19,718 nt of DNA from Nitrospirota bacterium (lineage in GTDB: Bacteria; Nitrospirota_A; Leptospirillia; Leptospirillales; Leptospirillaceae): contig JAKBTA010000020.1 of NCBI GenBank assembly GCA_021844645.1, forward strand, positions 1 through 19,718, in the 5' to 3' direction. Under the pieces are notes generated by a model, which was not told the origin of the DNA, searched no databases, and saw only the letters and a list, made by a program, of their open reading frames with translations. The position numbers and the translations under genes are program-made. Shown here piece by piece: positions 7,113 through 15,564 of this stretch (the stretch's first letter is position 1; each line of letters starts with the position of its first letter).

Positions 7113-8550
7113 GCGGCCCAAAGGAGTCGTTGTTGCCGGTCTTTCCTCCGGATCAGGAAAAACGGTTGCCACCATGGCCCTTCTGCGGGGTCTTTCATCC
7201 AGGGGGTTTGATGTTGCTCCCATGAAGTGCGGGCCGGATTTTATCGATCCCCGCTTTCATGAAGCGGTTGTCTCCGGCCCTTCCTACAACCTGGACATGT
7301 ACTTTCTTTCGGGAGACGAGCTCGGGAAACGCTATGGACGCTTTGTCGAGGGAAGGTCTGGCGGGGTGGTTGAAGGTGTGATGGGACTCTTTGACGGAGA
7401 GGCCAAAAAGACTGCCACATCGGATATTGCCCGAACACTGGGGCTCCCGGTCATTCTGGTGATCAATGCGAAGGGGTTGGCCGAAACGGTTTCGGCTCTG
7501 GTCAAGGGCGTGCTTGCTCATGATCCGGAACTTGCGATCCTGGGTGTGATCGCGACCTTTACCGGATCGAAACGACACGGGGATATCCTGAGGGAGGCTC
7601 TCGAAAGAGAGGGCTTGCCCCCGCTTCTGGGAACGATAGAGAGAGATCAGGCCCTTGCGCTGCCGGAGCGCCATCTGGGACTTGTCGGAGCCGGGGAGCT
7701 TTCCAGGAGCGGATTCCTCGAACGTTTCCTGGAAACGCTCGACACAAAGGTTCTTCCGGGGTTTTCATGGGAATTGATTGAGCCGAACTTCTCCCGGCAG
7801 GAGTCCTCTCCCGGGGTTCTTCCGGGGGAAGCTCCCTTTTTCAGGGCAGTCCACCGGAGCCCGAACGCCATTCTCCCCAGGTATCGTCTCGGCGTTGCCA
7901 TGGATCGGGCCTTCTGTTTCTATTATCCGGAAAACATGGAGATGCTCCTTGAACTGGGTGTCCTTCCAGTGCCTTTTTCGCCGATGGAAGATCCTTTTCT
8001 TCCCGAAGACCTGGATGGCCTGTTCTTCGGAGGAGGATATCCGGAGCTTTATGCAGAAGAGTTGTCCCGAAATCAGTCGATGAAGGAGTCTGTCCGGGCA
8101 TTTTCCGCAACCGGCGCTCCGGTTGTCGGTGAATGCGGAGGGTTCCTCTATCTGACGATGGGTCCCAAAAACAGGGAAGACGATTCGGAGCTCCATGATT
8201 TTGTGGGTCTTTTCCCCGTCCGTTTTCTCATGGGGGAAAAGCTCCGCCGATTGGGGTATGCCGAAGTTTCCCATCCGGGGAGCGGACCTTTTTCCGAGGC
8301 GACGGGATTTGTTCGAGGCCATATTTTCCACTATAGTTTTTTGCAGAAGGATTTATCGGAAGAGGTCCCCCTGTCTCCGGCCTTCTTGAGAGGAGTCGAA
8401 GATGAGGGGATGATGGCCGGCAATACCATCGGGTCCTATCTCCATCTGTATTTCCCTTCCAATCGGGAGTATGCGGCTTCGCTGGTGGCAAGCCTCGCCA
8501 GACAGTCGGCGAAGAAAGCCCGGGCCACCTCTTTCGATGAGAACTTGTAA
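7105..8550 (+). CDS. cobB: Cobyrinate a,c-diamide synthase (CobB/CbiA)
   Basis: This 481-residue ATP- and glutamine-dependent amidotransferase converts the a and c side-chain carboxylates of cobyrinate (or its hydrogeno form) to amides. The N-terminal dethiobiotin-synthetase-like domain has a P-loop, AGLSSGSGKT at residues 11-20, then KCGPDFIDPRFH (41-52), VEGVMGLFDG (89-98) and LVINAKG (118-124). The C-terminal triad-type glutaminase domain begins near 260 and has FFGGGYPELYA (307-317), the nucleophile Cys344 in GECGGFLYL, and the late GSYLHLYF segment with the expected His. Both halves are complete. The sequence alone does not say whether it works in the aerobic (CobB) or anaerobic (CbiA) route; the neighbour is CbiC-like. 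It overlaps cobC by eight bases. Confidence 0.95.
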   Translation: MSERPKGVVVAGLSSGSGKTVATMALLRGLSSRGFDVAPMKCGPDFIDPRFHEAVVSGPSYNLDMYFLSGDELGKRYGRFVEGRSGGVVEGVMGLFDGEAKKTATSDIARTLGLPVILVINAKGLAETVSALVKGVLAHDPELAILGVIATFTGSKRHGDILREALEREGLPPLLGTIERDQALALPERHLGLVGAGELSRSGFLERFLETLDTKVLPGFSWELIEPNFSRQESSPGVLPGEAPFFRAVHRSPNAILPRYRLGVAMDRAFCFYYPENMEMLLELGVLPVPFSPMEDPFLPEDLDGLFFGGGYPELYAEELSRNQSMKESVRAFSATGAPVVGECGGFLYLTMGPKNREDDSELHDFVGLFPVRFLMGEKLRRLGYAEVSHPGSGPFSEATGFVRGHIFHYSFLQKDLSEEVPLSPAFLRGVEDEGMMAGNTIGSYLHLYFPSNREYAASLVASLARQSAKKARATSFDENL

Positions 8551-8577
8551 ACGATCAGTCCGAACAGAGGAGAAAAC

Positions 8578-9567
8578 TTGAAGCCAGCCGTTGTTGTTTT
8601 AAGCCAGATCAGAAGGAATCACCTTGAAGGGATCAGAAATCAGCTTTCCCGTCATGGAGGGCACCCTGTATCGGCCGCGATCGCTCTTGAGGAAGGAATC
8701 GCTCCTGTCCAGGATTTTCTGGAGACCCTCTCCCGAACCGGAATCTCCCAGCTTGCCGTTCTGACGATGGACGAGGATGCGGCCAGGGTCATCGAGTCCT
8801 TTGACAGGATGATTGCGGATATCAAGCCGGAGCATCTCGATATCCGGCACATTTTCGGATTTATCGATACACAGCCCTTTATCAGGGCCATGTCCGAAAA
8901 AGTCCGCAGGACCTTTGCCCCATCGGAGGAGGATCTCCGTCCGGTCATTCTCCTGCCGGAAAAGATCGAGGAGGAGAGCTTCCGGATCATCGATGAAACC
9001 CTCTCGGGCTACGGACTCGAGAGCCGCTGGCACCAGGTGGTCAGAAGGGCTATCCATGCCGCGGCCGACTATGAGATGGCCGATATCATGGATGCCCATG
9101 AAAAGGCGCTCGACAGCATCGTTCAGGCTCTTTCAGGAGGGTGCCGGATTATTGTTGATGTGCAGATGGTCGAGTCCGGTTTGTCGAAGCCACATCTTTC
9201 CGCCAACGGAAACACCGTCTTTTGCCATGTTTCAGATCCTGATGTGAGAGATGAGGCCACTCGCCTGGGGCTTACCCGGTCAACAATGGCCATGAGAAAG
9301 GCAAAACAGGCGATGGAGGGGGCTGTGGTTGTTGTCGGGAATGCTCCCACCGCCCTTTTTGAGGTGGTCCGGCTGATCAGGGAAGAGGGTGTGCGTCCTG
9401 CCGGGATCGTTGGCGTTCCTGTCGGGTTTGTCGGCGCATCAGAGTCAAAGGAGCTTCTCTCGAGGGTCAGCGAAGTGCCCTGGATCGTGACACGGGGACC
9501 GAAAGGGGGCTCTACCGTTGCTGTTGCCATAACCAATGCACTTTTGAGATTGGGGAAGGTGAAGTGA
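8578..9567 (+). CDS. cbiC: Precorrin-8X / cobalt-precorrin-8 methylmutase with degenerate CbiX-like N-terminal domain
   Basis: Of the 329 residues, about 145-325 form a full CbiC/CobH methylmutase, which moves a methyl group from C-11 to C-12 to give (hydrogeno)cobyrinate, the substrate of the preceding cobB. Motifs are VVRRAIHAAADYEMADI with catalytic His160, RIIVDVQMVESGLS (190-203), GLTRSTMAM (231-239), GNAPTALFEVV (254-264), PVGFVGASESK (281-291) and GPKGGSTVAVAITNAL (307-322). CbiC alone is usually about 210 residues; the extra 130 at the front follow the strand pattern of the small chelatase CbiX but lack its HGSR-type metal-binding His. The start is TTG at 8578, five bases after GAGGAG (8567-8572). 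Confidence 0.9.
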   Translation: MKPAVVVLSQIRRNHLEGIRNQLSRHGGHPVSAAIALEEGIAPVQDFLETLSRTGISQLAVLTMDEDAARVIESFDRMIADIKPEHLDIRHIFGFIDTQPFIRAMSEKVRRTFAPSEEDLRPVILLPEKIEEESFRIIDETLSGYGLESRWHQVVRRAIHAAADYEMADIMDAHEKALDSIVQALSGGCRIIVDVQMVESGLSKPHLSANGNTVFCHVSDPDVRDEATRLGLTRSTMAMRKAKQAMEGAVVVVGNAPTALFEVVRLIREEGVRPAGIVGVPVGFVGASESKELLSRVSEVPWIVTRGPKGGSTVAVAITNALLRLGKVK

Positions 9568-9585
9568 AACAGGAAAAAAGGGGGA

Positions 9586-9661
9586 TGGTGCCGAGGGGCA
9601 GAATCGAACTGCCGACACGAGGCTTTTCAGGCCTCTGCTCTACCGACTGAGCTACCTCGGC
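9586..9661 (-). tRNA. tRNA-Phe (GAA)
   Basis: The 76-base cloverleaf includes an encoded CCA (9586-9588). Acceptor GCCGAGG pairs with CCTCGGC, with discriminator A. The D arm is GCTC/GAGC and the anticodon stem GAGGC/GCCTC holds the loop CTGAAAA, so the anticodon is GAA. The variable loop is GTGTC, and the T arm GGCAG/CTGCC holds TTCGATT. All stems pair perfectly. It stands alone on the minus strand between two plus-strand operons. A run of six T on the minus strand (9574-9579) follows a few bases after the CCA. Confidence 0.97.
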
Positions 9662-9671
9662 ACGGGGGGTG

Positions 9672-9700
9672 ACTATAAAGAGATTGATTGACTGTGTCAA
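9672..9700 (-). promoter_or_regulatory. Near-consensus promoter of tRNA-Phe
   Basis: The minus strand has TTGACA (9700-9695), exactly 17 bases, then TATAGT (9677-9672), ending 10 bases before the tRNA 5' end. A C-run follows the -10. This is the strongest promoter match in the window. Confidence 0.8.
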
Positions 9701-9779
9701 GAGGCGATGCTGTTTTGAGCGTTCCACTCTGGCGGAAACGATCCATTTCCGGGGTCTGTCTTTTGTTCTGATATTTTTG

Positions 9780-9809
9780 TTGGACGTTTTTTGCGTATTT
9801 TTCTATACT
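9780..9809 (+). promoter_or_regulatory. Promoter upstream of the bamA leader
   Basis: TTGGAC (9780-9785), 18 bases, then TATACT (9804-9809). Transcription would start near 9816, about 150 bases before bamA and only about 17 bases before a terminator-like hairpin. Confidence 0.5.
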
Positions 9810-9832
9810 TCTTCCGGGAAGCTCTGAAAAGA

Positions 9833-9857
9833 CCGGGCCATGACGCCGGGTTTTTTT
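9833..9857 (+). terminator. Intrinsic-terminator-like hairpin before bamA
   Basis: CCGG (9833-9836) pairs with CCGG (9846-9849), and C9838 can pair with G9845 across a bulged G, leaving a six-base loop. Seven T (9851-9857) follow after one G. It could end read-through from the cbiC operon or attenuate the promoter at 9780. The remaining stretch 9858-9965 shows no strong promoter; TTGTCA at 9893 has only a poor -10 partner. Confidence 0.5.
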
Positions 9858-9965
9858 AAAAAAACTTTTCTCGATATGATCTTAACGGTTTCTTGTCAAT
9901 AATGGCATGATTCGATTACAAACAGGGTTTCGTCTTTTTGCGGCAGTTTCGACTGAAAGGGTCCA

Positions 9966-12365
9966 TTGCGTAATTTTTTCCTGAAACAGAAACAATGGAT
10001 AGTCCTCGGATTTTTGATGGGTGTTGTTCCTCTCTATCCCCTTTATGCCGCAGATGAACCTCCAGGTCTCCTGCCGGAGCCACCTTCACTCTCTCCGTCC
10101 ACAAAGAGTGCGGCTTCGACAGAGAAGCCCATTCTGGTGAGAAAAATCGATTTTGTCGGGAATCATCGCATCGATTTCGAAACGATCCGGAACAAGGTCC
10201 ACACCAAGATTGGCGATGTCCTGTCCATTGCGTCCCTTGACGCGGACCTCAAGAGCCTTTATGCCACAGGGTATTTCGAAAAGGTCGATCTTTACGTGCA
10301 GGGATTTGAAGGTGGCGTCCGGGTCATCTTCAAGCTGAAAGAAGAGCCGACAATTGAAAAGATCGCTTTCGTCGGAAACAGTGCAAAGAGCGCGTCCGAT
10401 CTCCGGAAAAAGGTCACGATCCTGCCTGCCTCTTTTTACGATGGTCGCCAGGTTCACGATAATGTCGAGCGGATCAAGGCATCCTACCGTTCCGCCGGAT
10501 ATTACAACTCGAAGGTCGTTCCCGTACTGAAGCGTATGGGGCGTCACAAGAGAGAGCTGATTTTCATGATCGAGGAAGGCGGGCAGACCCGCATCACAAA
10601 GGTCACTTTTTCGGGGAACAAGCATTTTCCTTCATCCGTACTGGCCAAACAGGTCAAGACAAAGCCCTATTTCGCCCTGACCTCATGGTGGACCGATGCG
10701 GGGATCTACAAAAAATCGGAGACGGATCAGGATATCCAGAGGCTCCGGAATTTCTACCTGAACAATGGCTATATCAACATCGGGGTCGGTCAGCCGAAGG
10801 TGGTCTTTACCAACCACCGGAAATCCATGACGATTGTTTTTCCCATTCAGGAGGGTGAGCAGTTCCGTCTGGGGTCGATCGCGATTTCCGGGAACAAGCT
10901 TTTTTCGAACAAACGGCTTCTGAAGGCGGTCAAGCTTAAGCCACCGATGGTTTTTTCGAGGAAGGTCCTCCAGAAGGACATCACCACCCTGACAAGGATG
11001 TACGGACACAAGGGCTATGCGTTTGCCATCGTGACACCGCAGATTGTGCCCAATCTCCAGAACAAGACCGTCGACCTGACCTATTCGGTCACCGAGGGCG
11101 GTCTCGTTCATATCCGCCGGATCAACATTACCGGAAACGAGCTTTCAAGGGACAAGGTGATCAGGCGTGTCCTTGGCGTTCAGGAGTCGGACATCATGGA
11201 TACCCAGGAGCTTCAGAACTCCTACCGGAACCTTCAGAACCTGAACTTTTTCTCCAATGTCCAGATTGTTCCGAAGCAGGTTGGAAGCAATCTGGTCGAC
11301 CTGAATGTGTCTGTCAAGGAAAAGCCGACCGGAACATTCTCGATCGGTGGCGGGTACAGCACCCTGTTCGGTGTCATGGGTATGGCGACGATTGCGCAGA
11401 ACAACATCTTCGGGACGGGGGACTCCGTTTCCCTTTCGGGAGAGCTTGGCGGATTCATTACCATGTACTCCCTTACGATTTCGGATCCATGGTTCCTGGA
11501 TACACCGACATCGGCGAGCCTGTCGTTGTTCGACACGTTCATGGACTATTTCACCTACTGGAACAGCGCTGTCGGCGGATCACTGACCTTCAGCCGGCGT
11601 TTCGGGTATTATTTTTCAACGTCCGTTTCCTGGCTTGCAGAGTCGGAGAACATCTTTCTCGTGGCACCGACGCCACAACAGGCCCTCACGGCGCCGATCC
11701 TCTCTCCATTCCTTGCCCAGCAAGGTTTCTGGACACAGAGCGGACCTTCGGTCGGTATTTCCTATGACCGCCGTGACAACTACATGAATGCCCATTCCGG
11801 ATATCATATCTGGGGGAATGTCGGTGTTTACGGAGGAACCTTCGGGGGAGATACCGCCTTCTATTCGACCACCGGCCACATGACGGTCTTTCTCCCGGTG
11901 ACAGAGCATTCAACGCTGTCGTTCCATGTCGGCGGCGGACTTGTCGAGCCGATTGGTCCTGACGGATTCATCCCCGTCTGGGACCGTTTCTATGTCGGAG
12001 GCATTTACTCAAACCGTGGCTATAACTTCGGATATGCCGGACCGATGCCCTATGGCTACCTGGTTGGCGGCAACAAGGAAATTCTCTTTAACTCGGACTA
12101 TATTTTCCCGATTTTCCCGAAATTCGGCTTCTATGGGGATATATTCTTTGACGACTCCGGCGAGTTCGTCCCTGGTCAGCCGGTAACGCTTGGCGGGATC
12201 GACTGGCCGGGCGCCGGTGTCGGAATCATGTGGAATTCACCGATGGGTCCCCTGACGCTCGACCTTGGATGGCCGCTTATCAGCAATGCCCAGATGCAGG
12301 CTTTCCCGGGAAACTACCCAGGACCGGTGGTCAACTTCCAGATGGGGTCCCTTTACGGAGGGTAA
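9966..12365 (+). CDS. bamA: BamA, outer-membrane protein assembly factor (Omp85 family)
   Basis: The 799-residue protein has the usual BamA length. It folds and inserts beta-barrel proteins into the outer membrane. An N-terminal signal peptide (QWIVLGFLMGVVPLYPLYA) should be cut near Ala28 or Ala29. Five POTRA domains follow, each with a GN turn: about residues 57-126 (FVGNHRI), 128-205 (FVGNSAK), 209-297 (FSGNKHF), 301-378 (ISGNKLF) and 381-453 (ITGNELS). The 16-strand barrel runs from about 455, with the lid-loop motif NRGYNFGY containing Arg684 of the conserved RGY. The start is TTG at 9966, four bases after AAAGGG, and it gives the basic n-region needed for export. It is the first gene of the envelope operon, followed by skp and lpxD as in many Gram-negatives. 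The last residues are SLYGG, not the usual terminal aromatic. Confidence 0.95.
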   Translation: MRNFFLKQKQWIVLGFLMGVVPLYPLYAADEPPGLLPEPPSLSPSTKSAASTEKPILVRKIDFVGNHRIDFETIRNKVHTKIGDVLSIASLDADLKSLYATGYFEKVDLYVQGFEGGVRVIFKLKEEPTIEKIAFVGNSAKSASDLRKKVTILPASFYDGRQVHDNVERIKASYRSAGYYNSKVVPVLKRMGRHKRELIFMIEEGGQTRITKVTFSGNKHFPSSVLAKQVKTKPYFALTSWWTDAGIYKKSETDQDIQRLRNFYLNNGYINIGVGQPKVVFTNHRKSMTIVFPIQEGEQFRLGSIAISGNKLFSNKRLLKAVKLKPPMVFSRKVLQKDITTLTRMYGHKGYAFAIVTPQIVPNLQNKTVDLTYSVTEGGLVHIRRINITGNELSRDKVIRRVLGVQESDIMDTQELQNSYRNLQNLNFFSNVQIVPKQVGSNLVDLNVSVKEKPTGTFSIGGGYSTLFGVMGMATIAQNNIFGTGDSVSLSGELGGFITMYSLTISDPWFLDTPTSASLSLFDTFMDYFTYWNSAVGGSLTFSRRFGYYFSTSVSWLAESENIFLVAPTPQQALTAPILSPFLAQQGFWTQSGPSVGISYDRRDNYMNAHSGYHIWGNVGVYGGTFGGDTAFYSTTGHMTVFLPVTEHSTLSFHVGGGLVEPIGPDGFIPVWDRFYVGGIYSNRGYNFGYAGPMPYGYLVGGNKEILFNSDYIFPIFPKFGFYGDIFFDDSGEFVPGQPVTLGGIDWPGAGVGIMWNSPMGPLTLDLGWPLISNAQMQAFPGNYPGPVVNFQMGSLYGG

Positions 12366-12416
12366 CCGTCCAATCGGGTGCATCTTGCCCAAAAATAATA
12401 AAAGGAGATTTGACTT

Positions 12417-13028
12417 ATGAAGCTTCAAAAAAGAACAGGTCTTACCGGCAGGATATCTGCCTTTGTCGCGGTTTCTTTCGCTCTTGCAGGATTCCTGTCG
12501 GTGACCTCTCCCGCCCAGGCGGCATCCGATGTCGCGGTTGTCGATGTCATGAAGACATTCGAGGAAACCGATCTTGGAAAATCCATCCAGACACATGTGA
12601 AGAGATACTCCCAGACCCGGGCGAACAAGCTCAGGGGAGAGCAGAAGGCTCTTCAGGATGAAAACAACGAGATTCGCCAGCAAAGCGGAGTGATCAGCAA
12701 GGATGCGCTCAAGGCCAAGGAGCTGGAATTCCAGCAGCATATCGATGCCTACAAGAAGGAAGCGAGAAAGCTTCAGACCGAAATGGCATCCGAGACGGTT
12801 GTCGGTCTTCGGAAATTCATTGACGCTGAAAATGCCGCCGCGAAATCCGTTGCCCGGAAATATGGGTTTTCCATTGTGATCGGCGAGCACCCGATCCGTA
12901 TGCCGATCGGTCCGACCCCCCCCATCTTCCGCGGTCCGAGGTTTTTGTACATCGACAAGAAAAATGACCTGACGGAATCCGTCATTGCGAAGATCAACAA
13001 GGATCATCCCGCCGGCGGTGGAAATTAA
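12417..13028 (+). CDS. skp: Skp/OmpH-family periplasmic chaperone
   Basis: The 203-residue precursor has a signal peptide cut after SPAQA (residue 35). Mature protein starts ASDVAVVDVMKTFEETDLGK, the typical OmpH beta-strand and helix start. A charged, Lys/Glu/Gln-rich coiled coil at about 55-125 corresponds to the tentacle arms of Skp. The C-terminal strand pattern LYIDKKNDLTESVIAKIN is family-typical. Skp binds unfolded outer-membrane proteins in the periplasm and hands them to BamA, encoded just upstream. Between the helix and the last strands there is an extra Pro/Gly-rich stretch (about residues 165-185), unusual for the family. AAGGAG (12402-12407) is nine bases before the ATG. Its stop TAA shares one base with the lpxD start. 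Confidence 0.9.
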   Translation: MKLQKRTGLTGRISAFVAVSFALAGFLSVTSPAQAASDVAVVDVMKTFEETDLGKSIQTHVKRYSQTRANKLRGEQKALQDENNEIRQQSGVISKDALKAKELEFQQHIDAYKKEARKLQTEMASETVVGLRKFIDAENAAAKSVARKYGFSIVIGEHPIRMPIGPTPPIFRGPRFLYIDKKNDLTESVIAKINKDHPAGGGN

Positions 13029-14101
13029 TGACGCTCTCCGAGATCTGCTCCCTGGTATCCGGGGAGCTTTTCGCTCCCTCCGGGAGCGATTCTCAGGAAA
13101 TACGCGGCATACGATCCATGGCGGAGGCCAGGGAAGGGGACATCACCTTCCTGGCCAATGTCCGCTATCGGCCAGAGCTCAAGCGTCTCAAGGCATCGGC
13201 GGTTCTTCTCTCCCAGCGTGAACCGGAAGCGTCCATTCCCCAGATTGTGGTTTCTGATCCTTACCTTGCCCTGAGCCTTTTGATGCAACATTTTTATCCG
13301 ATGCCAAAGGGGAGCGGCCAGATTTCCCCGTTGGCCTTTATCGCACCGACCGCCAGGGTTTCTTCCGGGGTCGATGTCGGTCCGATGTGCGTTGTTTCTG
13401 AAGGTGCCAGCATCGGCGAGGGTTCTGTCCTGACTTCGGGTGTCCATGTCGGCAGGAATGTCGTTATCGGAAATGATGTCTATATCCATCCCAATGTTGT
13501 GATCCGTGAAGAGTGCCGCATCGGGAACAGGGTGATTATCCAGCCTGGTGCCGTTATCGGCTCTGACGGATTTGGCTATGCCGTCACTCCGGAAGGCAAA
13601 AGGCTCCGGATTCCCCAGGTCGGCATTGTTGTTATCGGAGATGATGTCGAAATAGGCGCAAACTCGACGGTGGACCGGGCGACCTTTGGAGAAACCCATA
13701 TCGGCAGGGGAACCAAGATGGACAATCTTGTCCAGATTGCCCACAATGTGAAGATCGGACAGGATTGTGTCCTTGTTGCCCAATCGGCGGTTGCCGGCTC
13801 CGGACGCCTTGGGGACCGGGTCATTCTTGCGGGACAGGCGGCGGTTGTCGGCCACATCGAGGTCGGATCGGACTCTGTGATCGGCGGCCAAAGCGGAGTG
13901 GCGTCGAGTATTGGCGAAAGATCCCGGGTCTCGGGCTCTCCCGCCATTCCTCACAATGTGTGGCTCAGGGTTCAGTCGATCGTCAAGGATCTGCCATCCA
14001 TTCTTTCCCGTATCCGGAGGCTTGAGCGCCAATCCCGGATCGCGGATGGGTCTGTCTCGGAACATGAAGTCGAAGAAGGAGGAACGGGTAAAAATGGATG
14101 A
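13028..14101 (+). CDS. lpxD: LpxD, UDP-3-O-(3-hydroxyacyl)glucosamine N-acyltransferase
   Basis: The 357-residue protein is near the usual size (about 340). It adds the N-linked hydroxyacyl chain at C-2 in the third step of lipid A synthesis. The N-terminal substrate-binding domain ([19 protein letters not shown], 26-44) is followed by a left-handed beta-helix of hexapeptide repeats (about 100-320). Catalytic His239 in QIAHNVKIG has the same number as in E. coli. The [13 protein letters not shown] motif (178-190) and a C-terminal helix of basic residues (about 320-340) are also typical. Its ATG overlaps the skp stop by one base and its end overlaps fabZ by eight, so it is tightly coupled in the operon. 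Confidence 0.97.
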   Translation: MTLSEICSLVSGELFAPSGSDSQEIRGIRSMAEAREGDITFLANVRYRPELKRLKASAVLLSQREPEASIPQIVVSDPYLALSLLMQHFYPMPKGSGQISPLAFIAPTARVSSGVDVGPMCVVSEGASIGEGSVLTSGVHVGRNVVIGNDVYIHPNVVIREECRIGNRVIIQPGAVIGSDGFGYAVTPEGKRLRIPQVGIVVIGDDVEIGANSTVDRATFGETHIGRGTKMDNLVQIAHNVKIGQDCVLVAQSAVAGSGRLGDRVILAGQAAVVGHIEVGSDSVIGGQSGVASSIGERSRVSGSPAIPHNVWLRVQSIVKDLPSILSRIRRLERQSRIADGSVSEHEVEEGGTGKNG

Positions 14102-14558
14102 ACTGCTTGATGGTCTGGATATTCAGGAGATCATGGAGATCCTGCCCCACCGCTATCCATTTCTTCTTGTGGACAGGGTGCTCTCGGTTGAGCCGGGAAA
14201 AAAGATCGTGGGGATTAAAAATGTCACGATCAATGAACCCTATTTCCAGGGACATTTTCCTGGCCATCCCATTATGCCCGGCGTTTTGCTGATCGAGGCG
14301 ATGGCCCAGCTTGGGGGGGTTCTCGCGATTCTGTCCGGGCAGGACAAGACCGAGAAGATCCCTTATTTCATGGGAATCGATGAAGCGCGCTTCCGGCATC
14401 CTGTTCGTCCCGGCGATACGCTCACCATTACGATGGTCAGCAAGGTTGTTCGCGGCTCGACATGGAAGATGGCGGGAGAGATCCATGTCGGATCAAAACG
14501 CGTGTGTGAGGCTCTGATCATGGCCATGATCGCCTCTCCGCTCCCATCGGGAAAGTAG
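14094..14558 (+). CDS. fabZ: FabZ, 3-hydroxyacyl-ACP dehydratase
   Basis: The 154-residue hot-dog-fold enzyme dehydrates 3-hydroxyacyl-ACP to trans-2-enoyl-ACP and so competes with LpxA and LpxD for the same substrate pool. The signature [13 protein letters not shown] is at 17-29, and the active-site helix [20 protein letters not shown] (51-70) has His54 and Glu68 at the same positions as in E. coli. I start at the ATG at 14094 because AGGAGG (14077-14082) lies 11 bases upstream and the protein then begins at the family start; the frame is open further upstream only because it overlaps lpxD. It overlaps lpxD by eight bases. The lpxD-fabZ-lpxA order is widely conserved. Confidence 0.97.
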   Translation: MDELLDGLDIQEIMEILPHRYPFLLVDRVLSVEPGKKIVGIKNVTINEPYFQGHFPGHPIMPGVLLIEAMAQLGGVLAILSGQDKTEKIPYFMGIDEARFRHPVRPGDTLTITMVSKVVRGSTWKMAGEIHVGSKRVCEALIMAMIASPLPSGK

Positions 14559-14581
14559 CAGGTGTCCGATAAAGAACCGGA

Positions 14582-14613
14582 CGGTTTGACGGGACACGGG
14601 ACCTGTCAAACCG
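14582..14613 (+). promoter_or_regulatory. Hairpin between fabZ and lpxA
   Basis: CGGTTTGAC (14582-14590) and GTCAAACCG (14605-14613) are a perfect nine-base inverted repeat with a 14-base loop. No T-tract follows. It lies 27 bases before the lpxA TTG start, just ahead of the ribosome site. It may be an mRNA processing, stability or translational control element; the role is inferred only from position. Confidence 0.4.
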
Positions 14614-14640
14614 GGCCAAGACTTCTGGAAAGGCTGGCGT

Positions 14641-15525
14641 TTGAAAAAAGAGCATAAAGACTTACAGGATGCGGATGGTGAGGCAATGGATAAGGGTGAA
14701 GTCTTCATTCACCCCATGGCGTCGGTTTCGAAGGGGGCCGAGCTTGCTCCAGGCGTTTCGATCGGTCCTTTTTGTACCGTTGGCCCCGAGGTGGTCATCG
14801 GAGCCGGAACCAGGCTGATCTCCCATGTCGTCCTCGATGGAAAGGTGGTCATCGGGCAGGGAAACACTTTTTACCCCTTCTCTTCGGCGGGGCTTGTGCC
14901 CCAGGATCTGAAATACCACGGAGAGCCGAGCCGGGTTGAGATCGGCGACAAAAACACGATTCGGGAATCCGTGACGATCCACCGTGGAACGGAAGGCGGT
15001 GGAATGCTGACGAAGCTTGGCGACGGGAATCTTCTCATGGCCTATGTCCATGTCGCTCACGACTGCAGGCTGGGATCGCGGATCATCATGGCCAATGCCG
15101 CCAATCTGGCCGGACATATTACGATCGAAGACGGGGCGATTATCGGTGGTCTTACCGGAATCCATCAGTTTGTGAAAATAGGGGCACTGGCCCTTGTCGG
15201 CGGAATGAGCGGAATCTCAAAGGATGTTCCGCCCTATGTATGGGCTTCCGGAAACAGGGCGTTTCTTTATGGACTGAACCTCGAGGGGTTGCGACGCGCC
15301 CGGATTGCTCCCGATTCGATCGCCGCCCTGAAAAAAGCCTACTCGATCCTCTTTCGGGGTGGGAAAAGCCAGAAGAAAGCCGTCGCTGAAGTCCGCGACT
15401 GCGTTCCCCTGACGCACGAAGTGACCCATTTGCTGAACTTTGTCGAACAATCCGGAAGGGGAGTCCTGACGGCAAGACGGTTCGAGGAGAGAACGAGCTC
15501 AGGTGACCAGACTGACCAGGGATAG
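14641..15525 (+). CDS. lpxA: LpxA, UDP-N-acetylglucosamine acyltransferase
   Basis: The 294-residue protein (E. coli 262) carries out the first step of lipid A synthesis, adding a 3-hydroxyacyl chain at position 3 of UDP-GlcNAc or of its 3-amino form. The hexapeptide beta-helix runs from about 22 to 205, with catalytic His140 in YVHVAHDC (His125 in E. coli), GIHQFVKIGALALVGGMSG (173-191) and DVPPYV. GLNLEGLRRA (211-220) starts the C-terminal helical part. Gly188 aligns with Gly173, the E. coli acyl-length ruler, which allows a C14 chain there; applying this here is inference. TTG at 14641 follows GGAAAGG by seven bases. The ATG at 14686 would match the usual family start and cannot be excluded. 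The C-terminus is about 15-20 residues longer than usual. Confidence 0.94.
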   Translation: MKKEHKDLQDADGEAMDKGEVFIHPMASVSKGAELAPGVSIGPFCTVGPEVVIGAGTRLISHVVLDGKVVIGQGNTFYPFSSAGLVPQDLKYHGEPSRVEIGDKNTIRESVTIHRGTEGGGMLTKLGDGNLLMAYVHVAHDCRLGSRIIMANAANLAGHITIEDGAIIGGLTGIHQFVKIGALALVGGMSGISKDVPPYVWASGNRAFLYGLNLEGLRRARIAPDSIAALKKAYSILFRGGKSQKKAVAEVRDCVPLTHEVTHLLNFVEQSGRGVLTARRFEERTSSGDQTDQG

Positions 15526-15564
15526 TCGACCGCTCCTTTTTGCCACTCAAGAAGGGAGAGTCCA

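Noticed and set aside
9574..9579. T6 run on the minus strand after tRNA-Phe as a full intrinsic terminator
   Set aside because: No separate hairpin lies between the tRNA and the T-run, so it was only noted in the tRNA entry.
13025..14065. Long open frame (346 codons) antisense to lpxD
   Set aside because: It mirrors the full length of a certain lpxD gene, has low-complexity Asp/Arg/Asn-rich content and no family features; it is a shadow of the hexapeptide-repeat codons.
13911..14558. Longer version of FabZ with a 61-residue N-terminal extension
   Set aside because: The extension lies inside lpxD in another frame and matches nothing in FabZ; the ATG at 14094 has a good ribosome site and gives the family start.
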